NCBI RefSeq assembly: GCF_000716435.1
Contig: NZ_JNWO01000007.1
Coordinates: 806,001-870,000, forward strand
Source: Streptomyces xylophagus
GTDB taxonomy: Bacteria; Actinomycetota; Actinomycetes; Streptomycetales; Streptomycetaceae
Direction: 5' to 3'
Length of the DNA: 64,000 nt
Part shown: positions 31,636 to 40,490 of the stretch, piece after piece
How the letters are laid out: the number at the start of each line of letters is the position of its first letter
How positions within the stretch are numbered: the stretch's first letter is position 1
Position numbers and translations under genes: made by a program
Notes under the pieces: generated by a model
Database searches by the model: none
What the model was told of the DNA's origin: nothing
The model's input: the letters and a program-made list of their open reading frames with translations, nothing else

Positions 31636-31677
31636 GGAGGGCGGGCCCCGGCGTACGACCGCCGGGGCCCGCCCTCC
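31636..31677. terminator. Strong 18-bp perfect hairpin terminator
   Basis: Two 18-base arms (31636-31653 and 31660-31677), perfectly complementary and almost all G+C, enclose a 6-base loop. The hairpin begins 7 bases after the stop of the minus-strand alpha-mannosidase gene and precedes the fucosidase gene. One of the strongest hairpins in the window. Confidence 0.85.
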
Positions 31678-31683
31678 GGGGTT

Positions 31684-34600
31684 CTACTGGCCCGCGCCCG
31701 CCCGCTTCAGACGGAGCGTCAGGATCTGGAAGGGCCGCAGCTTCACGGCGACCGAGTCACCCTCGACGGTGGCGTCCTCCAGCGGGCGCTCCAGCAGATC
31801 GGTGATCCCGGCGCCCGCGAGGGGGAAGCCCGTGCGCAGCACGCCCTCGGCGCGGCCGCCGCTCGACTCGTAGAGGCGGACCACGACATCGCCGGACTCG
31901 TCGTCGGCGAGCTTGACCGCCTCGACGGTGATGCCGTCGCCGTCGACGGAGACGACCGGCTCCGGGGCGCCGCCCGAATCGGCCACGCGCAGCGGGAGGT
32001 TGAGGGCATAGCCCTCGGCGACCGCGTCCTCGATGCTCGCGCCCGGCAGCAGTGAGTAGGTGATGCGGTGCTTACCCTGGTCGGCGCCCGGGTCCGGGAT
32101 GCGCGGGGCGCGCACCAGGCTGAGGCGGACCGTGGTCGTCGTACCGCCGTCCTCGCGGACGGTGCGGGAGACGTCGTGGCCGTACGTCGAGTCGTTGATG
32201 ACGGCGACGCCGTAGCCGGGCTCGGCGAGGTGCACCCAGCGGTGGCCTGAGACCTCGAAACGGGCCGCCTCCCAGCTGGTGTTGGTGTGCGTGGGCCGCT
32301 GGATGTGGCCGAACTGGATCTCGGCGGAGGAGTGCGCCGCCCGGATGTCGACCGGGAAGCCGGCCTTGAGGAACTTCTCGGCCTCGTGCCAGTCGATGTC
32401 GGTCTCGAAGTCGATGCGTGCGCTGCCCGCGCGGACGGTGATCGTCTGCACGATCTTCGAGCCCTTGCCGAAGGACCGTTCCACGCGGATCGCGCCGAGC
32501 AGCGGGTCCTGCTCGACGACCGTGAGGGAGTCGGCGGTCAGGAGGTCGGTGAAGCGGTTCTTGTAGTGCTTGTCGACGTCCCAGGCGTCCCAGTAGTTCG
32601 GGAGGTCGGCGTGCAGGCGCAGCAGGTTGCCCTGGTCGGCGAGGACTTCACGGCCGCCGTGGCGCAGGTCGCGCACGGAGGCGAGGGTGCCGTCGTCGGC
32701 GAGTTCGACGCGGACGATGCCGTTGTCGAGGACGCGGTCGGTGACGGTCACCGCCTGCGGGACGTACTCGGCGGCCAGCGGGGCACTGCCGTTCGCGGGG
32801 ACCGTCGCGTACATCGGCACACCGGTCGCGGTGCGGATGACCTCGGCGCGGTCGTAGGGGCTGGTGTTGAAGACGCGGGTACCGCCACCGCCGAGCGCGG
32901 CCACGGCAGCCGCCGTCAGCTCCTCCAACTCCGTTGCCACACGCGCGTATTCGGCCTCTGCCTCGCGGTGCACCCAGGCGATCGAGGAGCCCGGCAGGAT
33001 GTCGTGGAACTGGTGCAGCAGCACCGTCTTCCACAACCGGTCCAGCTTCTCGTACGGGTACGCGTAGCCCGGTGCGTGCAGCGCGGCGGTGGTCGCCCAC
33101 AACTCGGCCTCGCGGAGCTTGTGTTCGCTGCGCCGGTTGCCCTGCTTGGTGCGGGCCTGGGAGGTGTAGGTGGCGCGGTGGAGTTCGAGGTAGAGCTCGC
33201 CGACCCAGACAGGGGCGTCGGGGTACTCGGCGCGGGCCTTGGCGAAGAACTCGTCGGGGTGCTCGACGACGACCTTGGGCGAGCCCTCCAAGTCGGCGAG
33301 CCTGCGCGCCCGTTCCATGATCTCGCGGGTGGGGCCGCCGCCGCCGTCGCCCCAGCCGAACGGGGCCAACGAGCGGGTGGCGTTGCCCTTCTCCTGGTAG
33401 TTGCGGACCGCGCGGGACATCTCCTCGCCGCTGAAGCGGGCGTTGTAGGTGTCGACCGGCGGGAAGTGGGTGAAGATGCGGGTGCCGTCGATGCCCTCCC
33501 ACCAGAAGGTGTGGTGGGGGAACTTGTTGGTCTGGTTCCAGGAGATCTTCTGGGTGAGGAACCACTCGTTGCCGGCGAGCTTGGCGAGCTGCGGGTAGGC
33601 CGCGTTGTAGCCGAAGGAGTCGGGCAGCCAGACGCCCTTGGTCTCGACGCCGAAGTGCTCGATGAAGAACCGCTTGCCGTGCACGAGTTGGCGGGCGATG
33701 GCCTCGCCGCCGGGCAGGTTGCCGTCGGACTCGACCCACATGCCGCCGACCGGCGCCCACTGGCCGCGCTTGACGGACTCCTGGATGCGGGCCCACACCT
33801 GCGGGTAGTTGTCGCGCACCCACTCGTACTGCTGGGCCTGCGAGCAGGCGAAGATGAAGTCCTCGTACTCGTCGGCGAGCGAGGTCACGTTCGAGAAGGT
33901 GCGGGACGTCTTGCGCTTGGTCTCGCGGATCGGCCAGAGCCACGCCGAGTCGATGTGCGCGTGCCCGACACCGGAGACGATGTGCGCGCTGGCGTTGGCC
34001 GGCTTGGACAGCACAGGCTTGAGCGCGGCCCGTACGTCGGCGGCCGTACCGGAGACGTCGTCCAGGTCCAGCAGGTCCATGGCCCGGTCCAGGGCGTGCA
34101 TGATCTCGTGCCGGCGCGGGTCGTGCTCGCCCAGTTCCAGCATCAGTTCGCGCAGCACCTGGACGTCGAGGTCGAGGTGGAAGACCTCCTCGTCGAGGAC
34201 GGCGAGGTCGGCGCGGCGGAATGTATACAGTGGACGGTCGCCCGCCGTCAGTACATCGCCGAGCGGGGTCGGCTCGGAGAAGTTGTTGGCGAGGATGTCG
34301 GGGTTGGAGGCCGCTTCGACCAGGTAGTCGATCACCTCGCCGCCCGTCGCCGGGTTGGCGATCGCCACGTACTGGTTGAGCGGGTTCACCGCCTTCAGCG
34401 GGGTCCCGTCCGCGAGGTGGACCAGGGCCTCGGCCTGGTTCCCCGGCCAGTCACCCACGAACCCGAGGTCGATGACGGCCTCGACGCGCTTCCCGGCCCA
34501 CTCCGCGGGCACCTGTCCGTGCATCCGGAACCAGGTGGTGCCCCAGGGCGGACCCCACGGCGTGTCCATCGCGAACGGCGCGTACGGCGCCGCCGCGGCC

Positions 34601-34740
34601 TCCTCGAAGGGGACGGGCTCACCGGGTGCCTGCCAGGCCTCGACCGTGAAGGGCGCGGTGGCCGCGTAGATCGCGGGCTTGATGCGCTGGTCATGGGCGC
34701 GCTGGACGCGCTCCTCGATCCGGCTGCGTTCGTCGTGCAT
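31684..34740 (-). CDS. GH38 alpha-mannosidase
   Basis: A 1018-residue cytoplasmic enzyme that removes alpha-linked mannose. Zn ligands H262 and D264 (GHAHIDSAWLWP) and nucleophile D374 (WLPDSFGYNAAYP) are present, with HQFHDILPG providing another ligand. The N-terminal 250 residues form the beta-domain typical of the bacterial class, and the C-terminal half is beta-sandwich. Length fits the family. It lies downstream of a GH4 gene and is preceded by a LacI-type operator-like palindrome at 34820-34833, so it may be controlled separately. Confidence 0.94.
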   Translation of the reverse strand: MHDERSRIEERVQRAHDQRIKPAIYAATAPFTVEAWQAPGEPVPFEEAAAAPYAPFAMDTPWGPPWGTTWFRMHGQVPAEWAGKRVEAVIDLGFVGDWPGNQAEALVHLADGTPLKAVNPLNQYVAIANPATGGEVIDYLVEAASNPDILANNFSEPTPLGDVLTAGDRPLYTFRRADLAVLDEEVFHLDLDVQVLRELMLELGEHDPRRHEIMHALDRAMDLLDLDDVSGTAADVRAALKPVLSKPANASAHIVSGVGHAHIDSAWLWPIRETKRKTSRTFSNVTSLADEYEDFIFACSQAQQYEWVRDNYPQVWARIQESVKRGQWAPVGGMWVESDGNLPGGEAIARQLVHGKRFFIEHFGVETKGVWLPDSFGYNAAYPQLAKLAGNEWFLTQKISWNQTNKFPHHTFWWEGIDGTRIFTHFPPVDTYNARFSGEEMSRAVRNYQEKGNATRSLAPFGWGDGGGGPTREIMERARRLADLEGSPKVVVEHPDEFFAKARAEYPDAPVWVGELYLELHRATYTSQARTKQGNRRSEHKLREAELWATTAALHAPGYAYPYEKLDRLWKTVLLHQFHDILPGSSIAWVHREAEAEYARVATELEELTAAAVAALGGGGTRVFNTSPYDRAEVIRTATGVPMYATVPANGSAPLAAEYVPQAVTVTDRVLDNGIVRVELADDGTLASVRDLRHGGREVLADQGNLLRLHADLPNYWDAWDVDKHYKNRFTDLLTADSLTVVEQDPLLGAIRVERSFGKGSKIVQTITVRAGSARIDFETDIDWHEAEKFLKAGFPVDIRAAHSSAEIQFGHIQRPTHTNTSWEAARFEVSGHRWVHLAEPGYGVAVINDSTYGHDVSRTVREDGGTTTTVRLSLVRAPRIPDPGADQGKHRITYSLLPGASIEDAVAEGYALNLPLRVADSGGAPEPVVSVDGDGITVEAVKLADDESGDVVVRLYESSGGRAEGVLRTGFPLAGAGITDLLERPLEDATVEGDSVAVKLRPFQILTLRLKRAGAGQ

Positions 34741-34819
34741 GGGAAGTCTCCAGGGAACCAGGGAGCTGAGCTGCTGAGAGCTTGGGGAGCTGGTGAGAAC
34801 TCGCTGCCGAGATCTCGGG

Positions 34820-34833
34820 GGAAAGCGCTTACC
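34820..34833. promoter_or_regulatory. LacI-family operator-like palindrome upstream of the alpha-mannosidase gene
   Basis: GGAAAGCGCTTACC has a perfect 8-bp core AAGCGCTT and one mismatched pair over 14 bases. It resembles operators bound by LacI-family proteins (GAAAGCGCTTTC type). It lies 80 bases upstream of the alpha-mannosidase ATG, in the 103-base gap after the GH4 gene. The cognate regulator is not in the immediate neighbourhood. Confidence 0.5.
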
Positions 34834-34843
34834 GGGGCGATGC

Positions 34844-36181
34844 CTACTTAAGGTACGCCAGGCCCGGGTGGACCTCGGTATAGCCCTCGACCAGGCGGCG
34901 TGCGACGTTCACGGAGTCAACCAGGGGGTGCAGCGCGAAGGCCTTCACGGCCGTCGTGCGGGAGCCGTTCTCGGCCGCCGCGAGGACCTCGCGCTCGACG
35001 CCCTTGACCGCGCAGACCAGACCGGTGGCGTGGTCGGGCAGCGGGTCGACGGCGACGGGGTGGGCGCCGTTGGCGTCGACCAGGCACGGCACCTCGATGA
35101 CGGCGTCCGCGTCGAGGACGGACAGGGCGCCCTGGTTGCGGACGTTGAGGATCAGGGTGGTGCGCTCGTCGCGGGCGATGGCCCGCATCAGGGCGAGGGC
35201 GACCTTCTCGTACCCGCCGGAGAGGTCGTCGGCGTCACGCTCGCCGGCGCCGGCCGTCTCCCGGTTCTCCGACATGTAGGTCGCCTCGCGCTCGGCGCGG
35301 GTGCGGTCCCAGGCGGTCAGCGCGGAGGCGTCGGGGCGCTTCATCTCGTCGTAGAACTGGGCCTGTTGGTCGCGCAGGAACGCGCCGCGGGTCCGCTCGA
35401 CCTCGCGGTAGGCGCGGACAGTCTCGCGGTTGAAGTAGTAGTAGTGCAGGTACTCGTTCGGGATGGCGCCGAGCGACTGGAGCCACTCGGTGCCGAAGAG
35501 CTTGCCCTCCTCGAAGGAGCCGAGCAGGTCGGGGTCGGCGAGCAGGCGCGGGAGTTCGTCGCGGCCGGCGACGCGCAGGCCGCGCACCCAGCCGAGGTGG
35601 TTGAGGCCGACGTAGTCGATGAAGGCCTCGCGCGGGTTGGCGCCGAGCACCTTGGCGATACGGCGGCCGAGGCCGACCGGGGAGTCGCAGATGCCGATGA
35701 CGCGGTCGCCGAGGTGGCGGGACATGGCCTCGGTGACCAGGCCGGCGGGGTTGGTGAAGTTGATGACCCAGGCGTCGGGGGCGAGGCGGGCCACGCGCTG
35801 CGCGATGTCGACGGCCACGGGGACGGTTCGTAGACCATAGGCAATACCGCCGGCGCCGACCGTCTCCTGGCCGAGGACGCCTTCCGCCAGTGCCACCCGC
35901 TCGTCGTTCGCGCGGCCCTCCAGGCCGCCCACGCGGATCGCGGAGAAGATGAAGTCGGCGCCGCGCAGGGCCTCGTCGAGGTCGGTGGTGGCGGTGACGG
36001 TGGGGGCGTCGGGCACGGTGGCGGCCTGTTCGGCCAGTACACGGGCGACCGCATACAGTCGACTGTCGTCGAGGTCGTGCAGCACCACTTCGGTGACCCG
36101 GCCCTCGCCGCGGTCGGTCAGCAGTGCCCCGTACACGAGCGGCACGCGGAATCCGCCGCCGCCCAGAATCGTCAGCTTCAC
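34844..36181 (-). CDS. GH4 family glycosidase (6-phospho-beta-glucosidase-like)
   Basis: A 445-residue NAD+- and divalent-metal-dependent glycosidase. The N-terminal Rossmann motif LTILGGGGFRVPLVYGALL, the NFTNPAGLVTEAM segment, the metal-binding Cys in GICDSP and GLNHLGW are GH4 hallmarks. GH4 members hydrolyse 6-phospho-glucosides or unphosphorylated alpha-galactosides and related sugars by an oxidation-elimination mechanism. No PTS gene is nearby, but a PfkB kinase is divergent, so the substrate's phosphorylation state is open. The GTG at 36181 overlaps the DeoR stop (GTGA), with AAAGGTG upstream, showing coupling to the regulator. Confidence 0.85.
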   Translation of the reverse strand: MKLTILGGGGFRVPLVYGALLTDRGEGRVTEVVLHDLDDSRLYAVARVLAEQAATVPDAPTVTATTDLDEALRGADFIFSAIRVGGLEGRANDERVALAEGVLGQETVGAGGIAYGLRTVPVAVDIAQRVARLAPDAWVINFTNPAGLVTEAMSRHLGDRVIGICDSPVGLGRRIAKVLGANPREAFIDYVGLNHLGWVRGLRVAGRDELPRLLADPDLLGSFEEGKLFGTEWLQSLGAIPNEYLHYYYFNRETVRAYREVERTRGAFLRDQQAQFYDEMKRPDASALTAWDRTRAEREATYMSENRETAGAGERDADDLSGGYEKVALALMRAIARDERTTLILNVRNQGALSVLDADAVIEVPCLVDANGAHPVAVDPLPDHATGLVCAVKGVEREVLAAAENGSRTTAVKAFALHPLVDSVNVARRLVEGYTEVHPGLAYLK

Positions 36182-36963
36182 GCTTTCACCTTTCCTGCCA
36201 CGACGACCTCGACGCCCGCTTCCTCCAGGGAGGAACGGGTCACCGGGTCCACCGGGGCGTTCGTCACCACCGCGTCCAGGTCCTCGGGACCGCACACCTT
36301 CGCCATGCCCGTCCCCGGGAACTTCTGCGCGTCGGCGAGCAGGACGACCTTTTCACCGGCCTTGATCATGGCTCGCTTGACCGGCACCTCGACGACCGTC
36401 GTGTCCATCACCTGTCCGCCGGACCGCACGCCGCTGGTGCCGAGGAAGAGCCAGTCGGCGTGCAGCTGGCGCAGGTTGTCCTCGGTGAGGAAGCCCACCA
36501 GGGAGCGGTACTCGCGCCGGACCATGCCGCCGAGCAGCACCAGTTCGATGCCCTCGTCGTCGGCCAGCTCCTCGTAGACGACCAGGTTGCTGGTGATCAC
36601 GGTGAGGCGGCGGCCGTGCAGCTGCCGGGCCAGGCGGTAGGCGGTGGTGCCGATGTCGAGGAGGACCGATTGGCCGTCGGCCACCATGGCGGCGGCGCGC
36701 GCGGCTATCGCGTCCTTCTCTGCCACCCGCACCTCGGCGACCTCGGCGAAGGGCTGATCGCCCTCGTCGGCCACGGCACCGCCGTGGACCCGGGTGAGCA
36801 GTCCGTCCTCCTCCAGTCTGACCAAGTCGCGCCGGATGGTGGCCGGACTCACGCCGAGTTGCTCGGAGAGGTCGGTCACAGAGGCGGGGCCACCCGAGCG
36901 AAGGGCCCGCAGGATGAGTTGGTGTCGTCGTTCTGCCAGCACGCGGTGCACACTACTCGTCAT
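36178..36963 (-). CDS. DeoR-family transcriptional regulator
   Basis: A 261-residue repressor: N-terminal winged helix (about 10-60; VTDLSEQLGVSPATIRRDL) and a C-terminal DeoRC sugar-phosphate sensor (about 75-235) with LDIGTTAYRLARQL and the phosphate-binding LFLGTSGV. Effectors of the family are phosphorylated sugars. ATG 36963 was chosen; a TTG at 36969 is in frame. It heads the operon with the GH4 gene and is divergent from a PfkB sugar kinase, whose product could be its inducer. Confidence 0.88.
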   Translation of the reverse strand: MTSSVHRVLAERRHQLILRALRSGGPASVTDLSEQLGVSPATIRRDLVRLEEDGLLTRVHGGAVADEGDQPFAEVAEVRVAEKDAIAARAAAMVADGQSVLLDIGTTAYRLARQLHGRRLTVITSNLVVYEELADDEGIELVLLGGMVRREYRSLVGFLTEDNLRQLHADWLFLGTSGVRSGGQVMDTTVVEVPVKRAMIKAGEKVVLLADAQKFPGTGMAKVCGPEDLDAVVTNAPVDPVTRSSLEEAGVEVVVAGKVKA

Positions 36964-37058
36964 CTTCAATCATTTCCATGCTCAGTTCTGCTCGGGTATT
37001 GACCAATCTCCCCGAGCAGCGCACGATTCCGGCATCGAAAATGACGAGTTTTGACGAG
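36956..37058. promoter_or_regulatory. Divergent control region with DeoR-type half-sites
   Basis: TGACGAG occurs at 37042-37048 and 37052-37058, exactly 10 bases apart, just before the kinase start. Its inverse CTCGTCA is at 36956-36962, overlapping the DeoR start. A separate 9-bp dyad CTGCTCGGG / CCCGAGCAG has arms 36988-36996 and 37011-37019. The repeats flanking both starts suggest shared autorepression. Confidence 0.55.
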
Positions 37059-37069
37059 AGGTGGCGCGC

Positions 37070-38089
37070 GTGGACGACGACAGGCCCGATGTGCTGCTGA
37101 CCGGGCTGCTCTTCTACGACCTCGTTCTCACGGGGCTGGGAAAGCCGCCGACGCCGGGCGAGGAGATCTGGACGGGCGGCATGGGCTGCGGCCCCGGCGG
37201 CATCGCGAACCTCGCGGTGGCCACGGCCCGCTTCGGCCTGCGCACCTCGCTGGCCACGGTCTTCGGTGACGACTTCTACGGCGAGTACTGCCGGGACGTC
37301 CTGTGCGACCAGGAGAACATCGACCTCTCGCTCTCCCGCACCGCGGACGGCTGGCCCACCCCCGTCACCGTCTCGCTCGCGACCGGTCACGACCGGGCCC
37401 TCGTCACCCACGGCCAGGAGCCCCCGTTCACGCAGGACGCGCTGATGGGCGACCCGCCCGAGGCGCGCACGGCGCTGGTGCACATCGAGGCCGAGCCGCG
37501 CGAGTGGATCGCCAAGGCCGCCGCGAACGGCACCCACGTCTACGCGGACGTCGGCTGGGACCCCACCCAGGAGTGGTCCCGCGACCTCCTCGACCAGCTC
37601 GCCCTGTGCCACGCCTTCCTCCCGAACGAGACCGAGGCGATGGCCTACACCCGCACCGACAGCGCGGTGGCGGCCCTCGGTACGCTCGCGGAGCTGGTGC
37701 CGGTGGCGGTCGTCACCCGGGGCGCGGACGGCGCGATCGCCGTCGACCAGATCACCGGGGAGTACGCGGAGGTCCCGGCCCTCGCCGTGGACGTCCTGGA
37801 CGCGACCGGCGCCGGGGACGTCTTCGGGGCGAGCTTCGTCACGGCTTCCCTCGGCGGCTGGCCACTGGCCGAACGGCTGCGGTTCGCGGTCCTGGCGGCC
37901 GGGCTGTCCGTACAGCACCACGGCGGCGCCCTCGCGGCCCCCGGCTGGTACGGCGTCGACCGCTGGTGGCGCTCCCTGACCGATCCCGACCTGAAGCAGG
38001 CCTACGGCTTCCTCGCCGGCCGCCTGCCGCCGGACGCGGGCCCCCCGGTGCACCACGCGCCCGTCACCCCGCCCGCCCGGCAGCACTGA
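37070..38089 (+). CDS. PfkB-family carbohydrate kinase
   Basis: A 339-residue ribokinase-like enzyme that phosphorylates a sugar or nucleoside. The N-terminal GGMGCGPGGIANLAVATARFG and the C-terminal anion-hole motif DATGAGDVFGASFV, including the catalytic Asp, are present. GTG 37070 is preferred since GAGAGGTGG precedes it; GTG 37061 lies too close to the ribosome site. Divergent from deoR-GH4, with an ABC sugar transporter downstream in the same direction, so it likely phosphorylates a sugar released from the imported glycan. Confidence 0.88.
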   Translation: MDDDRPDVLLTGLLFYDLVLTGLGKPPTPGEEIWTGGMGCGPGGIANLAVATARFGLRTSLATVFGDDFYGEYCRDVLCDQENIDLSLSRTADGWPTPVTVSLATGHDRALVTHGQEPPFTQDALMGDPPEARTALVHIEAEPREWIAKAAANGTHVYADVGWDPTQEWSRDLLDQLALCHAFLPNETEAMAYTRTDSAVAALGTLAELVPVAVVTRGADGAIAVDQITGEYAEVPALAVDVLDATGAGDVFGASFVTASLGGWPLAERLRFAVLAAGLSVQHHGGALAAPGWYGVDRWWRSLTDPDLKQAYGFLAGRLPPDAGPPVHHAPVTPPARQH

Positions 38090-38203
38090 CCCGCACCCGA
38101 TCCCCCGCCCGGTCCCAGAGCCCCACAGCACCCCCGCCCCACAAGCACCACCCCCTCAGCCCACGCCCCTCAGTACCACGCACAGGAACAACAGGAGTGA
38201 CCC

Positions 38204-39481
38204 GTGGACCTTTCACGCAGAGGCTTCCTCCAGGCCGCCGCGCTCACCGCGGCGGCGTCCGGCCTGACCGTCGCATGCGGCGGCTCCGGATCGGGCGGCA
38301 CCAAGAACGGCAAGAACCTCACCCTGTGGTACTGGGGCGGCGCGCTCAGCGACAAGGTGGTGGCGGAGGCGAAGACCCACTTCAGCGGTGCGGTCAAGCT
38401 GACGGCCTCCTCCATCGGCGGTGACTTCAAGCAGAAGCTCACCACCACCCTCGCCGCGGGCGGCTCCTCCGTGCCCGACATCACCGGCATCAAGGGCGAG
38501 GACATCGCGTCCTTCCTGCCCAACGCCTCCCGCTTCCTCGACCTGAACGACCTGGGCTTCAAGAAGCTCTCCTCGCAGTACCTGGGCTGGAAGACGAAGC
38601 TCGCCCAGACCAGCGACGGCAAGCAGATCGGCTTCCCGATCGACATCGGCCCCACCGCGCTCTTCTACCGCGAGGACCTGTTCGCCAAGGCCGGCGTGGC
38701 CACCGACCCCGACAAGGTCGCCGCCCTGGTCAAGACCTGGGACGACTACTTCGCGCTCGGCACCGAGCTGCAGAAGAAGAACCCCGGCACCTTCCTGGTC
38801 AACAACCTCGGCTCCATGTTCGACATGACCGTCGGCCAGGGCACGCAGCGGTTCATCGACAAGAACAACCACTTCATCGGCGACCAGGACCACATCCGCG
38901 CCGCATGGACCACGTCGGTGCGCCCCTACACCCTGGGCCTCGACGCCAAGATCAACGACAACTCCTGGAACGCCGCCGTCGGCAAGACCCTCCTCACCGA
39001 GCTCGGCGCGGCCTGGCACGCGCTGGACATCGAGCAGGCGGCCCCTCAGACGAAGGGCAAGTGGCGGGTGTGCGCGATGCCCGTCGGACCGGCCAACCAG
39101 GGCGGCTCCTACCTGGCCCTGCCCAAGCAGTGCCGGAATCCCGAGGAAGCCTTCAAGATCATCAGCTGGATCCTCAGCCCGGCCAACGACGCCCGCGGGT
39201 TCACCGACGCCGCCATCTTCCCCGCCGCCCCGGCCGCGTACACGATGCCGGCCATGACGGGCCCCGACGCCTTCTTCGGCGGACAGAAGATCATCGAGAT
39301 CTTCGGGCCGGCCGCCAAGGCCGTCCCGAACACCTACGAGGCCCCGGCCGACGCCGCCGTCATGGCCCCCTACAAGACGGAACTGACCAACATCGAGGCC
39401 AAGGGCAAGAAGCCCGACGACGCCTGGAACGACGCGGTCAGCCAGGCCAAGCAGATCGCCCGCCGCCAGGGGGTGAACTGA
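38204..39481 (+). CDS. Sugar-binding lipoprotein with Tat signal (SBP_bac_1)
   Basis: A 425-residue solute-binding protein. The N-terminus LSRRGFLQAAALTAAASG is a twin-arginine signal followed by a lipobox ending LTVAC, so it is folded before export and anchored as a lipoprotein. The mature part shows LTLWYWGGAL and sugar-binding-protein features. AGGAG precedes the GTG start. It opens an operon with two permeases; no ATPase is present. Position beside kinase, GH2, GH4, GH38 and GH29 genes points to an oligosaccharide ligand. Confidence 0.9.
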   Translation: MDLSRRGFLQAAALTAAASGLTVACGGSGSGGTKNGKNLTLWYWGGALSDKVVAEAKTHFSGAVKLTASSIGGDFKQKLTTTLAAGGSSVPDITGIKGEDIASFLPNASRFLDLNDLGFKKLSSQYLGWKTKLAQTSDGKQIGFPIDIGPTALFYREDLFAKAGVATDPDKVAALVKTWDDYFALGTELQKKNPGTFLVNNLGSMFDMTVGQGTQRFIDKNNHFIGDQDHIRAAWTTSVRPYTLGLDAKINDNSWNAAVGKTLLTELGAAWHALDIEQAAPQTKGKWRVCAMPVGPANQGGSYLALPKQCRNPEEAFKIISWILSPANDARGFTDAAIFPAAPAAYTMPAMTGPDAFFGGQKIIEIFGPAAKAVPNTYEAPADAAVMAPYKTELTNIEAKGKKPDDAWNDAVSQAKQIARRQGVN

Positions 39482-39482
39482 G

Positions 39483-40490
39483 GTGACATCCCCTCCGGTC
39501 GCCGGTCCCGCCGCGGTGTCCGAACACCGCGGCGGGCCGGGCCCGGCCCGGTTCCGTCCCCGGCGCGCCACCCCCGTCGGCACCGTCCGCCCGAAGCGGC
39601 GCGGCCCGCTGGCGTACTGGCGGCAGTACCTGGCGATCTCGCCCTTCTACCTGATCTTCGCCGCGTTCTCCTTCTTCCCGGTGTTCTACTCGCTGTACCT
39701 GGCCTTCCAGCGCTGGGACGGCCTCGGTGACAAGCAGTTCGTGGGCCTGCAGCAGTTCCGGTTCCTGTGGTCGGACCCGGTCTTCTGGCTGTCGATCCGC
39801 AACACCCTGGTGATCTGGGTGCTGTCCACGGTGCCCACCCTGCTGGGCGCCCTGGTGCTGGCCACGCTGCTGCACTCGGTGCGCCGCTTCAAGGGCTTCT
39901 ACCGGATCGCCCTCTACGTACCGAACGTCACCTCGATCGTCGCTGTGGCGATCTTCTTCGGCGCGGTGTTCAGCAACAACTTCGGCCTGGTCAACGCGAT
40001 CCTCGGCACGGTCGGCATCTCGCCGGTGCCGTGGCTGAGCAACCCGTGGCTGATCAAGGTGGTCATCGCGCTGCTGATGACATGGATGTGGACCGGCTAC
40101 AACATGATCATCTACCTGGCCGGTCTCCAGGCGATCCCGACCTCCATCTACGAGGCGGCGAAGGTGGACGGCGCCGGCCCGGTCCGCACGTTCTTCCAGA
40201 TCACCGTCCCGATCCTGCGGCCGATCATCCTGTTCACCGTCGTCATCTCGACCATCAACGGCCTGCAGAGCTTCAGCGAACCCCAGGTGCTGTTCGCCAG
40301 CAACGCCGCCAACGCCAACCTCGGCGGCCCCGGACAGGCCGGTCTGACCACGCTGCTGTACTTCTACCAGTCGGCCTTCCTCAACAACGACTACGGCTAC
40401 GGCGCCGCCATCGTGTGGGCCTTCTTCCTGTTGATCATCGTCCTCGTCGCCGTCAACTGGCGCATCACCCAACGAGGGAGGAAGCCGTGA
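39483..40490 (+). CDS. Sugar ABC transporter permease, MalF/CUT1 type
   Basis: A 335-residue membrane protein with a basic N-terminal tail of about 45 residues and six predicted spans. The docking loop is YEAAKVDGAGPVRTFFQITV. Its GTG starts 1 base after the binding-protein stop. It ends overlapping the next permease (GTGA at 40487-40490). Confidence 0.93.
   Translation: MTSPPVAGPAAVSEHRGGPGPARFRPRRATPVGTVRPKRRGPLAYWRQYLAISPFYLIFAAFSFFPVFYSLYLAFQRWDGLGDKQFVGLQQFRFLWSDPVFWLSIRNTLVIWVLSTVPTLLGALVLATLLHSVRRFKGFYRIALYVPNVTSIVAVAIFFGAVFSNNFGLVNAILGTVGISPVPWLSNPWLIKVVIALLMTWMWTGYNMIIYLAGLQAIPTSIYEAAKVDGAGPVRTFFQITVPILRPIILFTVVISTINGLQSFSEPQVLFASNAANANLGGPGQAGLTTLLYFYQSAFLNNDYGYGAAIVWAFFLLIIVLVAVNWRITQRGRKP

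Noticed and set aside
32287..34851. An 854-codon open frame on the plus strand
   Set aside because: Antisense to the GH38 alpha-mannosidase gene, whose catalytic motifs are intact; low-complexity composition.
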